A stretch of DNA of 64,000 nt from contig NC_087066.1 in assembly GCF_963678635.1 (NCBI RefSeq), positions 19,621,996 through 19,685,995 on the forward strand. The letters run 5' to 3'. The stretch is from Symsagittifera roscoffensis (lineage: Eukaryota; Xenacoelomorpha; Acoela; Convolutidae). A model generated the notes under the pieces. It saw nothing but the letters and a program-made list of their open reading frames with translations. It did no database searches and was not told the DNA's origin. Positions 24,730 through 34,717 of this stretch are shown piece by piece. Position 1 is the stretch's first letter. Each line of letters starts with the position of its first letter. Both the position numbers and the translations under genes were made by a program.

Positions 24730-27700
24730 GTACGTTTATTTTTTTGCTGCACTCGAAAAAAATCTAACCGTCATGTTTTTTGAAAATAACAACTTTTATC
24801 GTTTTGTGTAACAATTAATATAAGGTTAATCAAAGTTTTCATTTCAAGGTCAAGTGTTTTATGTATGTTTTAGTGGTTGCAGCTGTTTTTACCAATGCAT
24901 ATTTAAATGTTAGTCATTAATTCTTGCAGAAGGATGCGTGCCATAGTGAACACTCGGTCACTATCAGGGAAAGAGAAAGTTGCCTCAATAAATTTGTACG
25001 GTTTTCCATTTTGAGAAAATTTAGAGAACGGTTTGAGTTTTCAATAAGTGTCTGAGTAATTTTTGCAAGCTATGATGTTTTGTAATAGGTCTCTGCTCGC
25101 GGTGCGTACATGCAGCAGGAAAAAATAAGATTTAAAAAAATGTTTTCTGTATCCGATTGTTTGTAGGACTCATCCAATGGCGGCAGATTACGAGCATCTT
25201 TTGGAAGCATTTCGTGTTAAGACAGGAACTGCGGGTCTCTCAATTGAAGTGAAACAGCAAAAGCAATCTTTAAACGATATCGAAGGATTTCTGGAAAGTG
25301 ATCCATTCGACCGTGTATCTATTGCCCAGGGAGCGAAATTCACTGCAAAAGCTACGGTGAGAATTTCATTACACTTGATAATAATAAAAAACAATGCGTG
25401 CATGGTTCATTGCGATTTCAGAAACAAAAAGATGTTAAAGCTGAGCGCTGTGACCATCTATATTTAGCATATACAAAAAGTGACTTTGCGCATTATAGTC
25501 CGCTTATTCATTTCGAAAGAGAGTGAAAGAATAATACACTGCATTAATTGTTCAGTGAGTAGTCTCTCCCACAATCGCTAATTAAAAAAAAATTCGCTTT
25601 CCAGACACCAAGAAAAGAAGTTGGTAAAGTTCATTTATGGTTTACACTACAAATAGGTTGATTGGTCAAATCAAAAAAGCAAGGCTGTTGATACGTTTTG
25701 AATACTTTTACCAGTGTAACTTTTCTTGACATGTCACAATGTCAGGACATTCAAGCTGGCAGAGAAACGGTATGAGAGAATAATACACTTAGCCTTGATT
25801 GTTAAGTGAGGAATCTCTCCTACATTTCCTGTTTTGAAAAATGTACTTTAAAAAGCAAAAAGAGGTTGGTGAAGTTCTTTCATGCTTAACACTACAATTA
25901 GGTTGATTGGCCAAATCAAAAAGCAAGGCTGTTGATACGTTTTGAATACTTTTACCAGTGTAACTTTTCTTGACATGTCACAATGTTAAGACATTCAAGC
26001 TGGTAGAGAAACTGTGTGAGAGAATAATACACTTAGCCTTGATTGTTAAGTGAGGAATCTCTCCTACATTTCCTGTTTTGAAAAATTTAATCTCAAAAAG
26101 CAAAAAGAGGTTGGTGAAGTCCTTTCATGCTTGACACTACAAATAGGTTGTTTGGCCAAATAAAAAAGCAGGCTGTTGATACGTTTTGAATACTTTTACC
26201 AGTGTAACTTTTCTTGGCATGTCACAATGTCAAGACATTCAAGCTGGTAGAGAAACTGTGTGAGAGAATAATACACTTAGCCTTGATTGTTAAGTGAGGA
26301 ATCTCTCCTACATTTCCTGTTTTGAAAAATTTAATCTCAAAAAGCAAAAAGAGGTTGGTGAAGTCCTTTCCTGCTTGACACTACAAATAGGTTGATTGGC
26401 CAAATAAAAAAGCAGGCTGTTGATACGTTTTGAATACTTTTACCAGTGTAACTTTTCTTGGCATGTCACAATGTCAAGACATTCAAGCTGGTAGAGAAAC
26501 TGTGTGAGAGAATAATACACTTAGCCTTGATTGTTAAGTGAGGAATCTCTCCTACATTTCCTGTTTTGAAAAATTTAATCTCAAAAAGCAAAAAGAGGTT
26601 GGTGAAGTCCTTTCATGCTTGACACTACAAATAGGTTGATTGGCCAAATAAAAAAGCAAGGCTGTTGATACGTTTTGAATACTTTTACCAGTGTAACTTT
26701 TCTTGACATGTCACAATGTTAAGACATTCAAGCTGGTAGAGAAACTGTGTGAGAGAATAATACACTTAGCCTTGATTGTTAAGTGAGGAATCTCTCCTAC
26801 ATTTCCTGTTTTGAAAAATGTACTTTAAAAAGCAAAAAGAGGTTGGTGAAGTTCTTTCATGCTTAACACTACAATTAGGTTGATTGGCCAAATCAAAAAG
26901 CAAGGCTGTTGATACGTTTTGAATACTTTTACCAGTGTAACTTTTCTTGACATGTCACAATGTTAAGACATTCAAGCTGGTAGAGAAACTGTGTGAGAGA
27001 ATAATACACTAAGCCTTGATTGTTAAGTGAGGAATCTCTCCTACATTTCCTGTTTTGAAAAATTTAATCTCAAAAAGCAAAAAGAGGTTGGTGAAGTCCT
27101 TTCATGCTTGACACTACAAATAGGTTGATTGGCCAAATAAAAAAGCAAGGCTGTTGATACGTTTTGAATACTTTTACCAGTGTAACTTTTCTTGGCATGT
27201 CACAATGTCAAGACATTCAAGCTGGTAGAGAAACTGTGTGAGAGAATAAAACACTTAGCCTTGATTGTTAGGTGAGGAATCTCTCCTACATTTCCTGTTT
27301 TGAAAAATGTACTTTAAAAAGCAAAAAGAGGTTGGTGAAGTTCTTTCATGCTTAACACTACAATTAGGTTGATTGGCCAAATCAAAAAGCAAGGCTGTTG
27401 ATACGTTTTGAATACTTTTGCCAGTGTAACTTTTCTTGACATGTCACAATGTTAAGACATTCAAGCTGGTAGAGAAACTGTGTGAGAGAATAATACACTT
27501 AGCCTTGATTGTTAAGTGAGGAATCTCTCCTACATTTCCTGTTTTGAAAAATTTAATCTCAAAAAGCAAAAAGAGGTTGGTGAAGTCCTTTCATGCTTGA
27601 CACTACAAATAGGTTGTTTGGCCAAATAAAAAAGCAAGGCTGTTGATACGTTTTGAATACTTTTACCAGTGTAACTTTTCTTGACATGTCACAATGTTAA

Positions 27701-30231
27701 GACATTCAAGCTGGTAGAGAAACTGTGTGAGAGAATAATACACTTAGCCTTGATTGTTAAGTGAGGAATCTCTCCTACATTTCCTGTTTTGAAAAATGTA
27801 CTTTAAAAAGCAAAAAGAGGTTGGTGAAGTTCTTTCATGCTTAACACTACAATTAGGTTGATTGGCCAAATCAAAAAGCAAGGCTGTTGATACGTTTTGA
27901 ATACTTTTACCAGTGTAACTTTTCTTGACATGTCACAATGTTAAGACATTCAAGCTGGTAGAGAAACTGTGTGAGAGAATAATACACTAAGCCTTGATTG
28001 TTAAGTGAGGAATCTCTCCTACATTTCCTGTTTTGAAAAATTTAATCTCAAAAAGCAAAAAGAGGTTGGTGAAGTCCTTTCATGCTTGACACTACAAATA
28101 GGTTGATTGGCCAAATAAAAAAGCAAGGCTGTTGATACGTTTTGAATACTTTTACCAGTGTAACTTTTCTTGGCATGTCACAATGTCAAGACATTCAAGC
28201 TGGTAGAGAAACTGTGTGAGAGAATAAAACACTTAGCCTTGATTGTTAGGTGAGGAATCTCTCCTACATTTCCTGTTTTGAAAAATTTAATCTCAAAAAG
28301 CAAAAAGAGGTTGGTGAAGTCCTTTCATGCTTGACACTACAAATAGGTTGATTGGCCAAATAAAAAAGCAGGCTGTTGATACATTTTGAATACTTTTACC
28401 AGTGTAACTTTTCTTGGCATGTCACAATGTCAAGACATTCAAGCTGGTAGAGAAACTGTGTGAGAGAATAATACACTTAGCCTTGATTGTTAAGTGAGGA
28501 ATCTCTCCTACATTTCCTGTTTTGAAAAATTTAATCTCAAAAAGCAAAAAGAGGTTGGTGAAGTCCTTTCATGCTTGAACCTACAAATAGGTTGATTGGC
28601 CAAATAAAAAAGCAAGGCTGTTGATACGTTTTGAATACTTTTACCAGTGTAACTTTTCTTGACATGTCACAATGTTAAGACATTCAAGCTGGTAGAGAAA
28701 CTGTGTGAGAGAATAATACACTTAGCCTTGATTGTTAAGCGAGGAATCTCTCCTACATTTCCTGTTTTGAAAAATTTAATCTCAAAAAGCAAAAAGAGGT
28801 TGGTGAAGTCCTTTCATGCTTGACACTACAAATAGGTTGATTGGCCAAATAAAAAAGCAGGCTGTTGATACGTTTTGAATACTTTTACCAGTGTAACTTT
28901 TCTTGGCATGTCACAATGTCAAGACATTCAAGCTGGTAGAGAAACTGTGTGAGAGAATAATACACTTAGCCTTGATTGTTAAGTGAGAAATCTCTCCTAC
29001 ATTTCCTGTTTTGAAAAATTTACTTTCAAAAAGCAAAAAGAGGTTGGTGAATTCCTTTCATGCGTTACACTACAAATAGGTTGATTGGTCAAATAAAAAA
29101 GCAAGGCTGTTAATACGTTTTGGATACTTTTACCAGTGTAACTTTTCTTGACATGTCACAATGTCAAGACATTCAAGCTGGTAGAGAAACTGTGTGAGAG
29201 AATAATTCACTTAGCCTTGATTGTTAAGTGAGGAATCTCTCCTACATTTCCTGTTTTGAAATTTTTTTTTTTAAAAAGCAAAAAGAGGTTGGTGAAGTCC
29301 TTTCATGCTTGACACTACAAATAGGTTGATTGGTCAAATAAAAAAGCAAGGCTGTTGATACGTTTTGAATACTTTTACCAGCGTAAATTTTCTTCACATT
29401 TCATGTCAGGACATTCAGGCTGGGAGAAAAACTCAATGAGAGAATAATACACAGCCTTTATTGCTAAGTGAGGAATATCTCCTATAGTCCCTTTTTTGAA
29501 AAGTTTACTAATCAGAGGCGAATTGAGGATGGCTAAAAGCATTCATGGCTTACTTTACAAATAGGTTGATTATTCAAATAAAAAAGCAAGGTTGCTGTAC
29601 AGTTTTAATATTTTACCAGCGTAATTTTTTTTGGCATTTAAATCAGGACATTCAAGCTAATAGAAAAAACTGTGTGAGAGAATAATACACTTAGCCTTGG
29701 TTGTTAAGTGAGGAATCTCGGCTAGGTTCCCTACTTTCTTTTAACAAAAAGAGGATGGCGAAATTCATTCATGGTTTGCACTACAAATAGTCAGATTTTG
29801 GTTCAGTTACCATGAGATAATTGACTTTCCCACTCTCTGTTGGCTATGTTCGTTGACTTATTTCATACGGTTTTTAGGTTGAACTTAGACCCTGCAAAGA
29901 TAACGAGGAAGCAGAAGTAACTGTCAATGAAAAGCTGCTGAGTGAACATTTTGACTACATTCAAGACAGAGAACAAGTCATGTTTCCTATTTCAGTCACA
30001 AAAATGTACGGCAAATTCCACGTAAAAGCCACTGTTGAAGGTGGCGGCAGAAGCAGCCAGTCCAACTCAGTGAGACTGGCTCTGTCCAGAGCTATGGTCC
30101 CCTTTTTGGAAGATAATTTGGTAGAGAAGTTGAGGTTGTCGGGGATGTTGACAAGAGATCCAAGAAAAAGGGAGAGGAATAAAATTGCACAGCCGGGTCC
30201 GCGAAAGAAGAAACAGTTTAGAAAACGTTGA
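24107..30231 (+). CDS. MRPS9: Mitochondrial ribosomal protein uS9m (three exons)
   Basis: The spliced frame 24107-24729, 25167-25356, 29878-30231 gives 388 residues; human MRPS9 has about 396. uS9m belongs to the mitoribosomal small subunit, and its basic C-terminal tail reaches the P-site tRNA. Residues 1-60 form a basic leader with no acidic cluster, fitting mitochondrial import. Residues 60-130 carry the animal-specific N-terminal region (GKRHLGNMMG, then AIQYLFP and MKHPDEIFP). Exons 2-3 hold the S9 fold (FTAKATVELRP, DREQVMFP, VEGGGRSSQSNSVRLALSRA) and the tail DPRKRERNK ending in KKKQFRKR. Phases agree (2, then 0), and the first junction restores RLATHPM, as in other animals. The second intron (25357-29877) is 4.5 kb and nearly all satellite. 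It lies 1.7 kb upstream of PDHB on the same strand. Confidence 0.95.
25167..25356 (+). CDS. MRPS9: MRPS9 exon 2
   Basis: The acceptor is TTGTTTGTAG (ends 25166). The first G completes an Ala codon from exon 1. The exon encodes residues 208-271, ending FTAKAT, the start of the S9 fold. The donor GTGAGA at 25357 is in phase 0. Confidence 0.93.
25357..29877 (+). other. MRPS9 intron 2 (GTGAGA...TTTTTAG)
   Basis: This intron of 4.5 kb has a canonical donor and acceptor. Roughly 95% of it is the 244-245 bp tandem array described separately; only the first 120 and last 80 bases are unique. Confidence 0.9.
25480..29790 (+). repeat. 244-245 bp tandem satellite array, about 18 units, in MRPS9 intron 2
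   Basis: The motif GAGGTTGGTGAAG recurs at 25862, 26107, 26351, 26595, 26839, 27084, 27328, 27573, 27817, 28062, 28307, 28551, 28796, 29040 and 29285, spaced 244 or 245. A more diverged unit precedes them (about 25617) and two follow (about 29525 and 29750), the usual pattern of decayed array edges. Two main variants differ at linked sites: TGTACTTTAAAAAGC with CTTAACACTACAATTAGG, versus TTTAATCTCAAAAAGC with CTTGACACTACAAATAGG. No open frame spans the unit. Each unit holds a short hairpin and the inverted CACTTA/TAAGTG pair. Confidence 0.97.
29878..30231 (+). CDS. MRPS9: MRPS9 exon 3 (last)
   Basis: The acceptor is CGGTTTTTAG (ends 29877). It encodes residues 272-388 with the conserved VEGGGRSSQ loop and the arginine/lysine tail, then TGA. 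AATAAA at 30441 is a good polyadenylation signal. Confidence 0.95.
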   Translation, partial: VELRPCKDNEEAEVTVNEKLLSEHFDYIQDREQVMFPISVTKMYGKFHVKATVEGGGRSSQSNSVRLALSRAMVPFLEDNLVEKLRLSGMLTRDPRKRERNKIAQPGPRKKKQFRKR

Positions 30232-30440
30232 TTGGAAGGTTTCGTCGACATTTTTTTTGCTTGAGTTGTATAAAACTGATGAGATGATATTGGAGCCGAA
30301 TTGAATTCTTGAAAGTTGTCGAGTAGTTCTACTTTTTTGTAATGCGAATATGAGTTAGCTGAATGGAACCAGCTGAATGAGTTAAACCCTGAAATTAGAA
30401 AGTCCTGAAATCGACGAATTTACTAAAAGTCTGAGAGTGA

Positions 30441-30446
30441 AATAAA
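30441..30446 (+). terminator. Polyadenylation signal AATAAA of MRPS9
   Basis: AATAAA lies 210 bases after the stop and is the first canonical signal on the strand. Confidence 0.6.
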
Positions 30447-30599
30447 AAAGTATCAGTTTGCTTTTCGCGATTTGATTAAGGTCACTTCATTTCCTTTGCT
30501 AAAAGGAAGACAAATTCCACTAGCGAACAGCAAAAGTGTAAAGGTAGTGTACTCTATCAATTTTCAAAAAAGTACTACCAATGGAAAGTCTCTTTTTGC

Positions 30600-31741
30600 C
30601 TTACTTTCTGCAGCCTTCAAAAAAATGTGCGGGATTTTTTGAAAGTTTTTTTTTGGATTTTTTTATTTTCTCAAAAACTGCTCACCAAAATCTGAGATAG
30701 AACGGCTCTTGGGAGATCCTCTGCATAAGCAGCTACACCCAAATATTTTTACACAAAAGATCTGGCCTTCGCATTTTTCGTTTTTGACCGCTTGCGGAAC
30801 ATGTGACTTTTCTCAAGACCTACGCTCGCAAAGTTGAGATTTTGATTTCAATCGAAATGACGGTTCGTGAGAAGCTTCTTTGCATAAGCGGCGACGTCTA
30901 AGTTTTTCTCGAAAAGTTATGACCCTCGGAAAAGTCAAAGTTTTGACGTTTGTTGAAACTTATTGACTTTTCTCGAAAAGTACCCTCCCAAATTTGAGAT
31001 TTTGATTTCAATCAAAAGAACGGGGCGTTGGAAGCTCCACTGCATAAGTGATTACGCCCATTTTTTTTACTCGAAAAGGTATGACCCTCAGAAAAGTCAA
31101 AGTTTTGATTTTTGTTGTCTTTCGAGCTTTTTGATTTTTCTCGAAAACTACCCTCCGAAATCTGAGATTTTGGGTTCAGTGGAGAAAAGGAATCAATGAA
31201 AGCTCTCCTGTATTAGCGGCTAAACTTAGTTTTCTTCCACAAAAAATTAGGGTCCTCGGAAAAGTCATATTTGTGACATTTTGACCGTTTTAAAAAAAAA
31301 CTTTTTGCCTTTTTTTGAAAACTAATAAAAAAACCATTTGCGTGAAGCCCGCCTGCACAAGTGTCTATACCCTCGGAAAAGTCAAAGTTAATCAAAATTA
31401 AGGGCTGAGAGTTGCTCCCTTGTACAAACGGCGACGTCGAAATTTTCATACAGTAAAGGTCATGAAACTATTCAGCCGAGTCTGACATCAAAGGTTTAAA
31501 CGAATCAATAGGTTGTGGGAAGCCTCGGTTCGTAAACGGCTACGGCTTAAGGTTTGTACGATAAATGTTATGTTTGTAAGAAAGTTCCGAATTCTCAAAA
31601 AGTTTCACTCTTATTTTATTGGAGACACGACTAAGGTTTTGAGTGAAGCCCAATTTTAGAAATTACATATTTCATCCCGCATCAGTGCATCAAATTCAAA
31701 AAGTATCAAAGAGATAACTCCAGCTTTAGCTGGGCCCCTAG
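30600..31741 (+). mobile_element. Helitron-like non-autonomous element with minisatellite core, copy M1
   Basis: The core has degenerate repeats of about 140-170 bp, each with AATCTGAGATTTTG, a G-rich TTGGAAGCTCC box, CATAAGCGGCTA and CTCGGAAAAGTCAAAG (units near 30690, 30831, 30991 and 31160, then weaker ones). The right end has ATTTCATCCCGCATCAGTGC, then the palindrome CCAGCTTTAGCTGG, GCCC and CTAG (31738-31741). Hairpin plus CTAG resembles a Helitron 3' end. It shares its beginning (CAGCCTTC, then a C/T-poor G-run block) and end with M2 at 36472-37865. The left boundary is uncertain. It fills the MRPS9-PDHB interval. Confidence 0.6.
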
Positions 31742-31908
31742 TTATCTTCGCGAACAATTTTTCTCAGATGAGACGAACAATATCGATTTTTATTCGAACA
31801 CAAATTTAATCTTGGAATTAATACTGTATTGTGTTTATTTTGCTTGTTTCAGTTGAAACTTTCAACCATTCTGATGGCAATGTTTGAGTCTCATGTTTCA
31901 GTTTTATA

Positions 31909-32115
31909 ATGTTGCATATGCGACGATGTGTTTCTCAAATGGGCCGGGTAAGCAGAGACCAGCAAAATCAATTGCAACATCAACATAATGTGCGGATAAG
32001 TGTGAGTCAGAAGAGGCTGATGGCGTCCAAACAGATGACCATCAGAGATGCACTGAACAGTGCAATTGACGAAGAGATCCGAAGGGATGACAGAGTATTT
32101 GTCATGGGCGAAGAG
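31909..32115 (+). CDS. PDHB: PDHB exon 1
   Basis: It encodes residues 1-69, ending GEE. The next bases GCGAGT fit a GC-type donor and give the invariant GEE-VAQYDG junction. Using the GTACAA nine bases on would insert Ala-Ser-Asn into a conserved loop. CATGTTTCAG just upstream of the start is an acceptor-like site. Confidence 0.88.
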
Positions 32116-33462
32116 GCGAGTAATGTACAATAATGTACCTAAACTATAATTATCATCTCCGAGAATGACGTGTGGCAAGGACGTGGATATGTCTTCTCTT
32201 TCGTTTTCAAATGTGAATATAATTTTTCGGGAAAGACAACGGAATAAAAATACGTGTTGACTTAGTTATCTAAAGTTTGTTAAAATTAAGGAAATGTCAA
32301 TCATAAGAGGTTTGTCGAAGAGTTTTTGATACTTGGCTCGGATGTTGGATTTTCATAGATGGAAATTGGCCATCAAATTTGAAAGCTAGAAAAAATTTTT
32401 TTTCTTTTTACTGCTTCATTTTCTTTGAAATGTATTTTTTCTTGACTTAATGTTTATGAACTTTTTTTCATTAGTTTGTTGTCCAGCTTTTTTTTTCAAA
32501 ATTAAACCTTGAATTATTTCCAGGTAGCTCAATACGACGGTGCCTACAAGGTCACAAAGAACTTGCACAAAGAATGGGGAGACAAACGAGTGATTGACAC
32601 TCCCATCACAGAAATTGGCTTCTGCGGAATTACAGTGGGTGCCGCCTTCGCCGGGCTCAGACCTATTGTCGAGTTCATGACCTTTAACTTCTCGATGCAG
32701 GCCATCGACCAAATCGTGAATTCAGCTGCCAAAAGTCACTATATGTCGGCTGGAGCTGTGAAATGTCCGATCGTGTTCCGAGGGCCCAATGGTGCCGCGG
32801 CAGGAGTTGCCGCTCAGCATAGTGTATGCTACGGAGCATATTATTCCCACGTTCCAGGTCTCATTGTAATTTCACCTTACTCTGGAGAGGATTATAGGGG
32901 TTTGTTTAAAGCGGCGGTGCGTTGCGATGACCCGGTAGTTTTCCTGGAAAACGAACTGGCATATGGAAATCCGACCGAAATCAGTGAAGAAGCTTTAAGT
33001 CCAGACTTTATGCTGCCAATTGGAAAAGCGAAAATCGAGCTAGAAGGCAAAGATGTTACAATTGTATCCTTTTCCAAACATGTTGGATTGTGCCTGGAAG
33101 CGGCTGCTGCTTTGAAACAGGATTATGGCATCGAAGCTGAAGTTGTGAATCTTAGAACATTGCGACCTATGGATACGGATACAGTACTGGAGTCCGTTAA
33201 AAAGACACATCATCTATTAACAGTGGAAGGCGGCTGGCCCCAAAGCGGAATCGGGTCTGAAGTAATCACAAAAGTAGTGGAATCTGAAGGATTTGATTAC
33301 CTGGATGCGAACCCCATGCGAGTCTCGCAAGCCGATATCCCTGTACCATACGCGATGAACCTCGAACGCATAACAATGCCCCAAATTGAGAATATAGTCG
33401 TTAGCGTGAAACACATGCTGGGAGTTGAGTTCCACCCGAATATTAAAAACTACGCTCACTGA
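31909..33462 (+). CDS. PDHB: Pyruvate dehydrogenase E1 component subunit beta (two exons)
   Basis: Exons 31909-32115 and 32524-33462 encode 381 residues; human PDHB has 359. The protein pairs with E1 alpha in the mitochondrial matrix and uses thiamine diphosphate to decarboxylate pyruvate and pass the acetyl group to the E2 lipoyl domain. Residues 1-40 are Arg/Gln-rich without acidic residues, as expected for a targeting peptide. [13 protein letters not shown] starts the mature part; the [13 protein letters not shown] region spans the splice and holds the Glu that activates the cofactor. [36 protein letters not shown] and [12 protein letters not shown] follow in order. About 12 extra residues extend the C-terminus. 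An in-frame TGA upstream makes 31909 the first start; Met at 31918 is an alternative. The intron appears to use a GC donor. Confidence 0.96.
32524..33462 (+). CDS. PDHB: PDHB exon 2
   Basis: The acceptor is TATTTCCAG (ends 32523). It encodes residues 70-381 in one open run to TGA, containing almost the whole transketolase-like pyrimidine-binding domain and the C-terminal domain. Confidence 0.95.
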   Translation, partial: VAQYDGAYKVTKNLHKEWGDKRVIDTPITEIGFCGITVGAAFAGLRPIVEFMTFNFSMQAIDQIVNSAAKSHYMSAGAVKCPIVFRGPNGAAAGVAAQHSVCYGAYYSHVPGLIVISPYSGEDYRGLFKAAVRCDDPVVFLENELAYGNPTEISEEALSPDFMLPIGKAKIELEGKDVTIVSFSKHVGLCLEAAAALKQDYGIEAEVVNLRTLRPMDTDTVLESVKKTHHLLTVEGGWPQSGIGSEVITKVVESEGFDYLDANPMRVSQADIPVPYAMNLERITMPQIENIVVSVKHMLGVEFHPNIKNYAH

Positions 33463-33538
33463 GACAGTATTCAGAATTTGGAAACGAGGAATAGTAGTAA
33501 TTGACTGTAAATTAACCACAACTGAGTTGACCTAATTC

Positions 33539-33544
33539 AATAAA
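33539..33544 (+). terminator. Polyadenylation signal AATAAA of PDHB
   Basis: AATAAA lies 77 bases after the PDHB stop. Confidence 0.75.
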
Positions 33545-33639
33545 ACTTTGCTTAAGAAACTTTTAAAAGAGTAAGTTTAAAGAAGCGAGAAAAAATCCAT
33601 AAATTTAGTTGGTTTCGATATTTTGGCATACTTCATTCA

Positions 33640-34600
33640 AGCAATGATCTAGGTTTTTTTCGAGGGGAGGGGAGAGGATTCGATAATTATGACCTTTTCT
33701 GTAAGGTCGACGTCGATCAAGTTAAGTTTCCGAGGTGTTCCAACCTAAACAATATAACGATCCTATTTCAAGCAAAAAAATGCAAAAAAAATTCGGCACC
33801 ATAGCCAAGTTTTTAAAAAAAATATAGGCCACAAGTTCCGTTTTTGTACTTCTTGAACTGTTTTTGAAAAACATAGTTTTTTTGGCGTGAGGTTGGCTTC
33901 AAATTGTTTATACGCTCATTCCTGTATATCCAGCTTTGTACAGGTCGTTGGAAGCTCGTATTTTTCCAATTTTCATGTCGGTCGTATTTGGTTTTCGAAT
34001 CTTTGTTCATGAGCAACTGTATGTTTTGGTGAGTGAGTTGAGATTCAATCCACTTCAAATTCGTTTGCTGAATGGAAGGCAAATTACGCTCTCCAATAAG
34101 CAAAGTGCAAATGGCTATGAAAATGGAGCTTGATTTTTTCTTCAATTTTGGTAATTTTTGTAAGAAAAGTCGATCATTAATTATTTTTTAAAATCAAAGA
34201 CTCTTAGTTACGTTAATTTTTTCAATAAACTCGAAAAATAATAATTTAATTAAGTTGTTTTTGTTCATTTCTTTTAGTTTTTTTTCACACTATTAGACTG
34301 TCTGCTTGCTATGTTGATCCTACTAACAGTATGAAAAGAATAAAAAGAAAGTTGATTGGAACTTTTTGATGAGCAGAAACAAAATGAAGTTTTGTAGAGC
34401 TGGAGAATTTGCTCTATATAGCAGCTGAATTCTTTGGGGCCTGGATTACAATTATAATTTATCATATACATTCTTTTTTCAGTTAGCAATGCAGCATAGG
34501 TTCCAGCAAAGATAATAAACAATTGCGTTTTAAATTTTCCCAGTGCGATGAACTTCAATTGAACTTGAACAACAGCAAAGGTCAGTGGTATACTGAAGTC
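33640..34600. other. PDHB-STRIP interval with a T1-like fragment
   Basis: About 33930-34170 shares blocks with the T1 repeats (TTCAAATTC, then GGAAGGCAAATTACGCTCTCC and AATGGAG). The rest is AT-rich with no gene seen. The acceptor-like CTTTTTTCAG (ends 34482) lies 130 bases before the STRIP start. Confidence 0.45.
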
Positions 34601-34612
34601 AGACGGTGCTAG

Positions 34613-34717
34613 ATGTTGGAAATGGATTCGGATCAGGAGAAGGACTTCGGAGACAGACCGAGTCCCTTCAAGGACCTACTGAATAAAAAGACACCCCAGT
34701 TCAACGATGACTCACAG
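34613..34717 (+). CDS. STRIP1: STRIP exon 1 (proposed start)
   Basis: It encodes 35 residues beginning MLEMDSDQEK and ending NDDSQ before donor CAG|GTACTT. An in-frame TAG directly precedes the ATG. The N-terminus is poorly conserved in this family, so membership rests on position, open frame, splice site and phase. Confidence 0.65.

Noticed and set aside
24930-25015. Possible extra MRPS9 exon after TTCTTGCAG
   Set aside because: It is open for a short way but has no suitable donor in the needed phase; exon 1 to 25167 already restores the conserved LATHP region.
25480-29790. Hammerhead ribozyme in the satellite units
   Set aside because: The units have no CTGANGA core with a matching GAAA on either strand. 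CTGTTGA and CTGGTAGAGAAAC are only superficial look-alikes.
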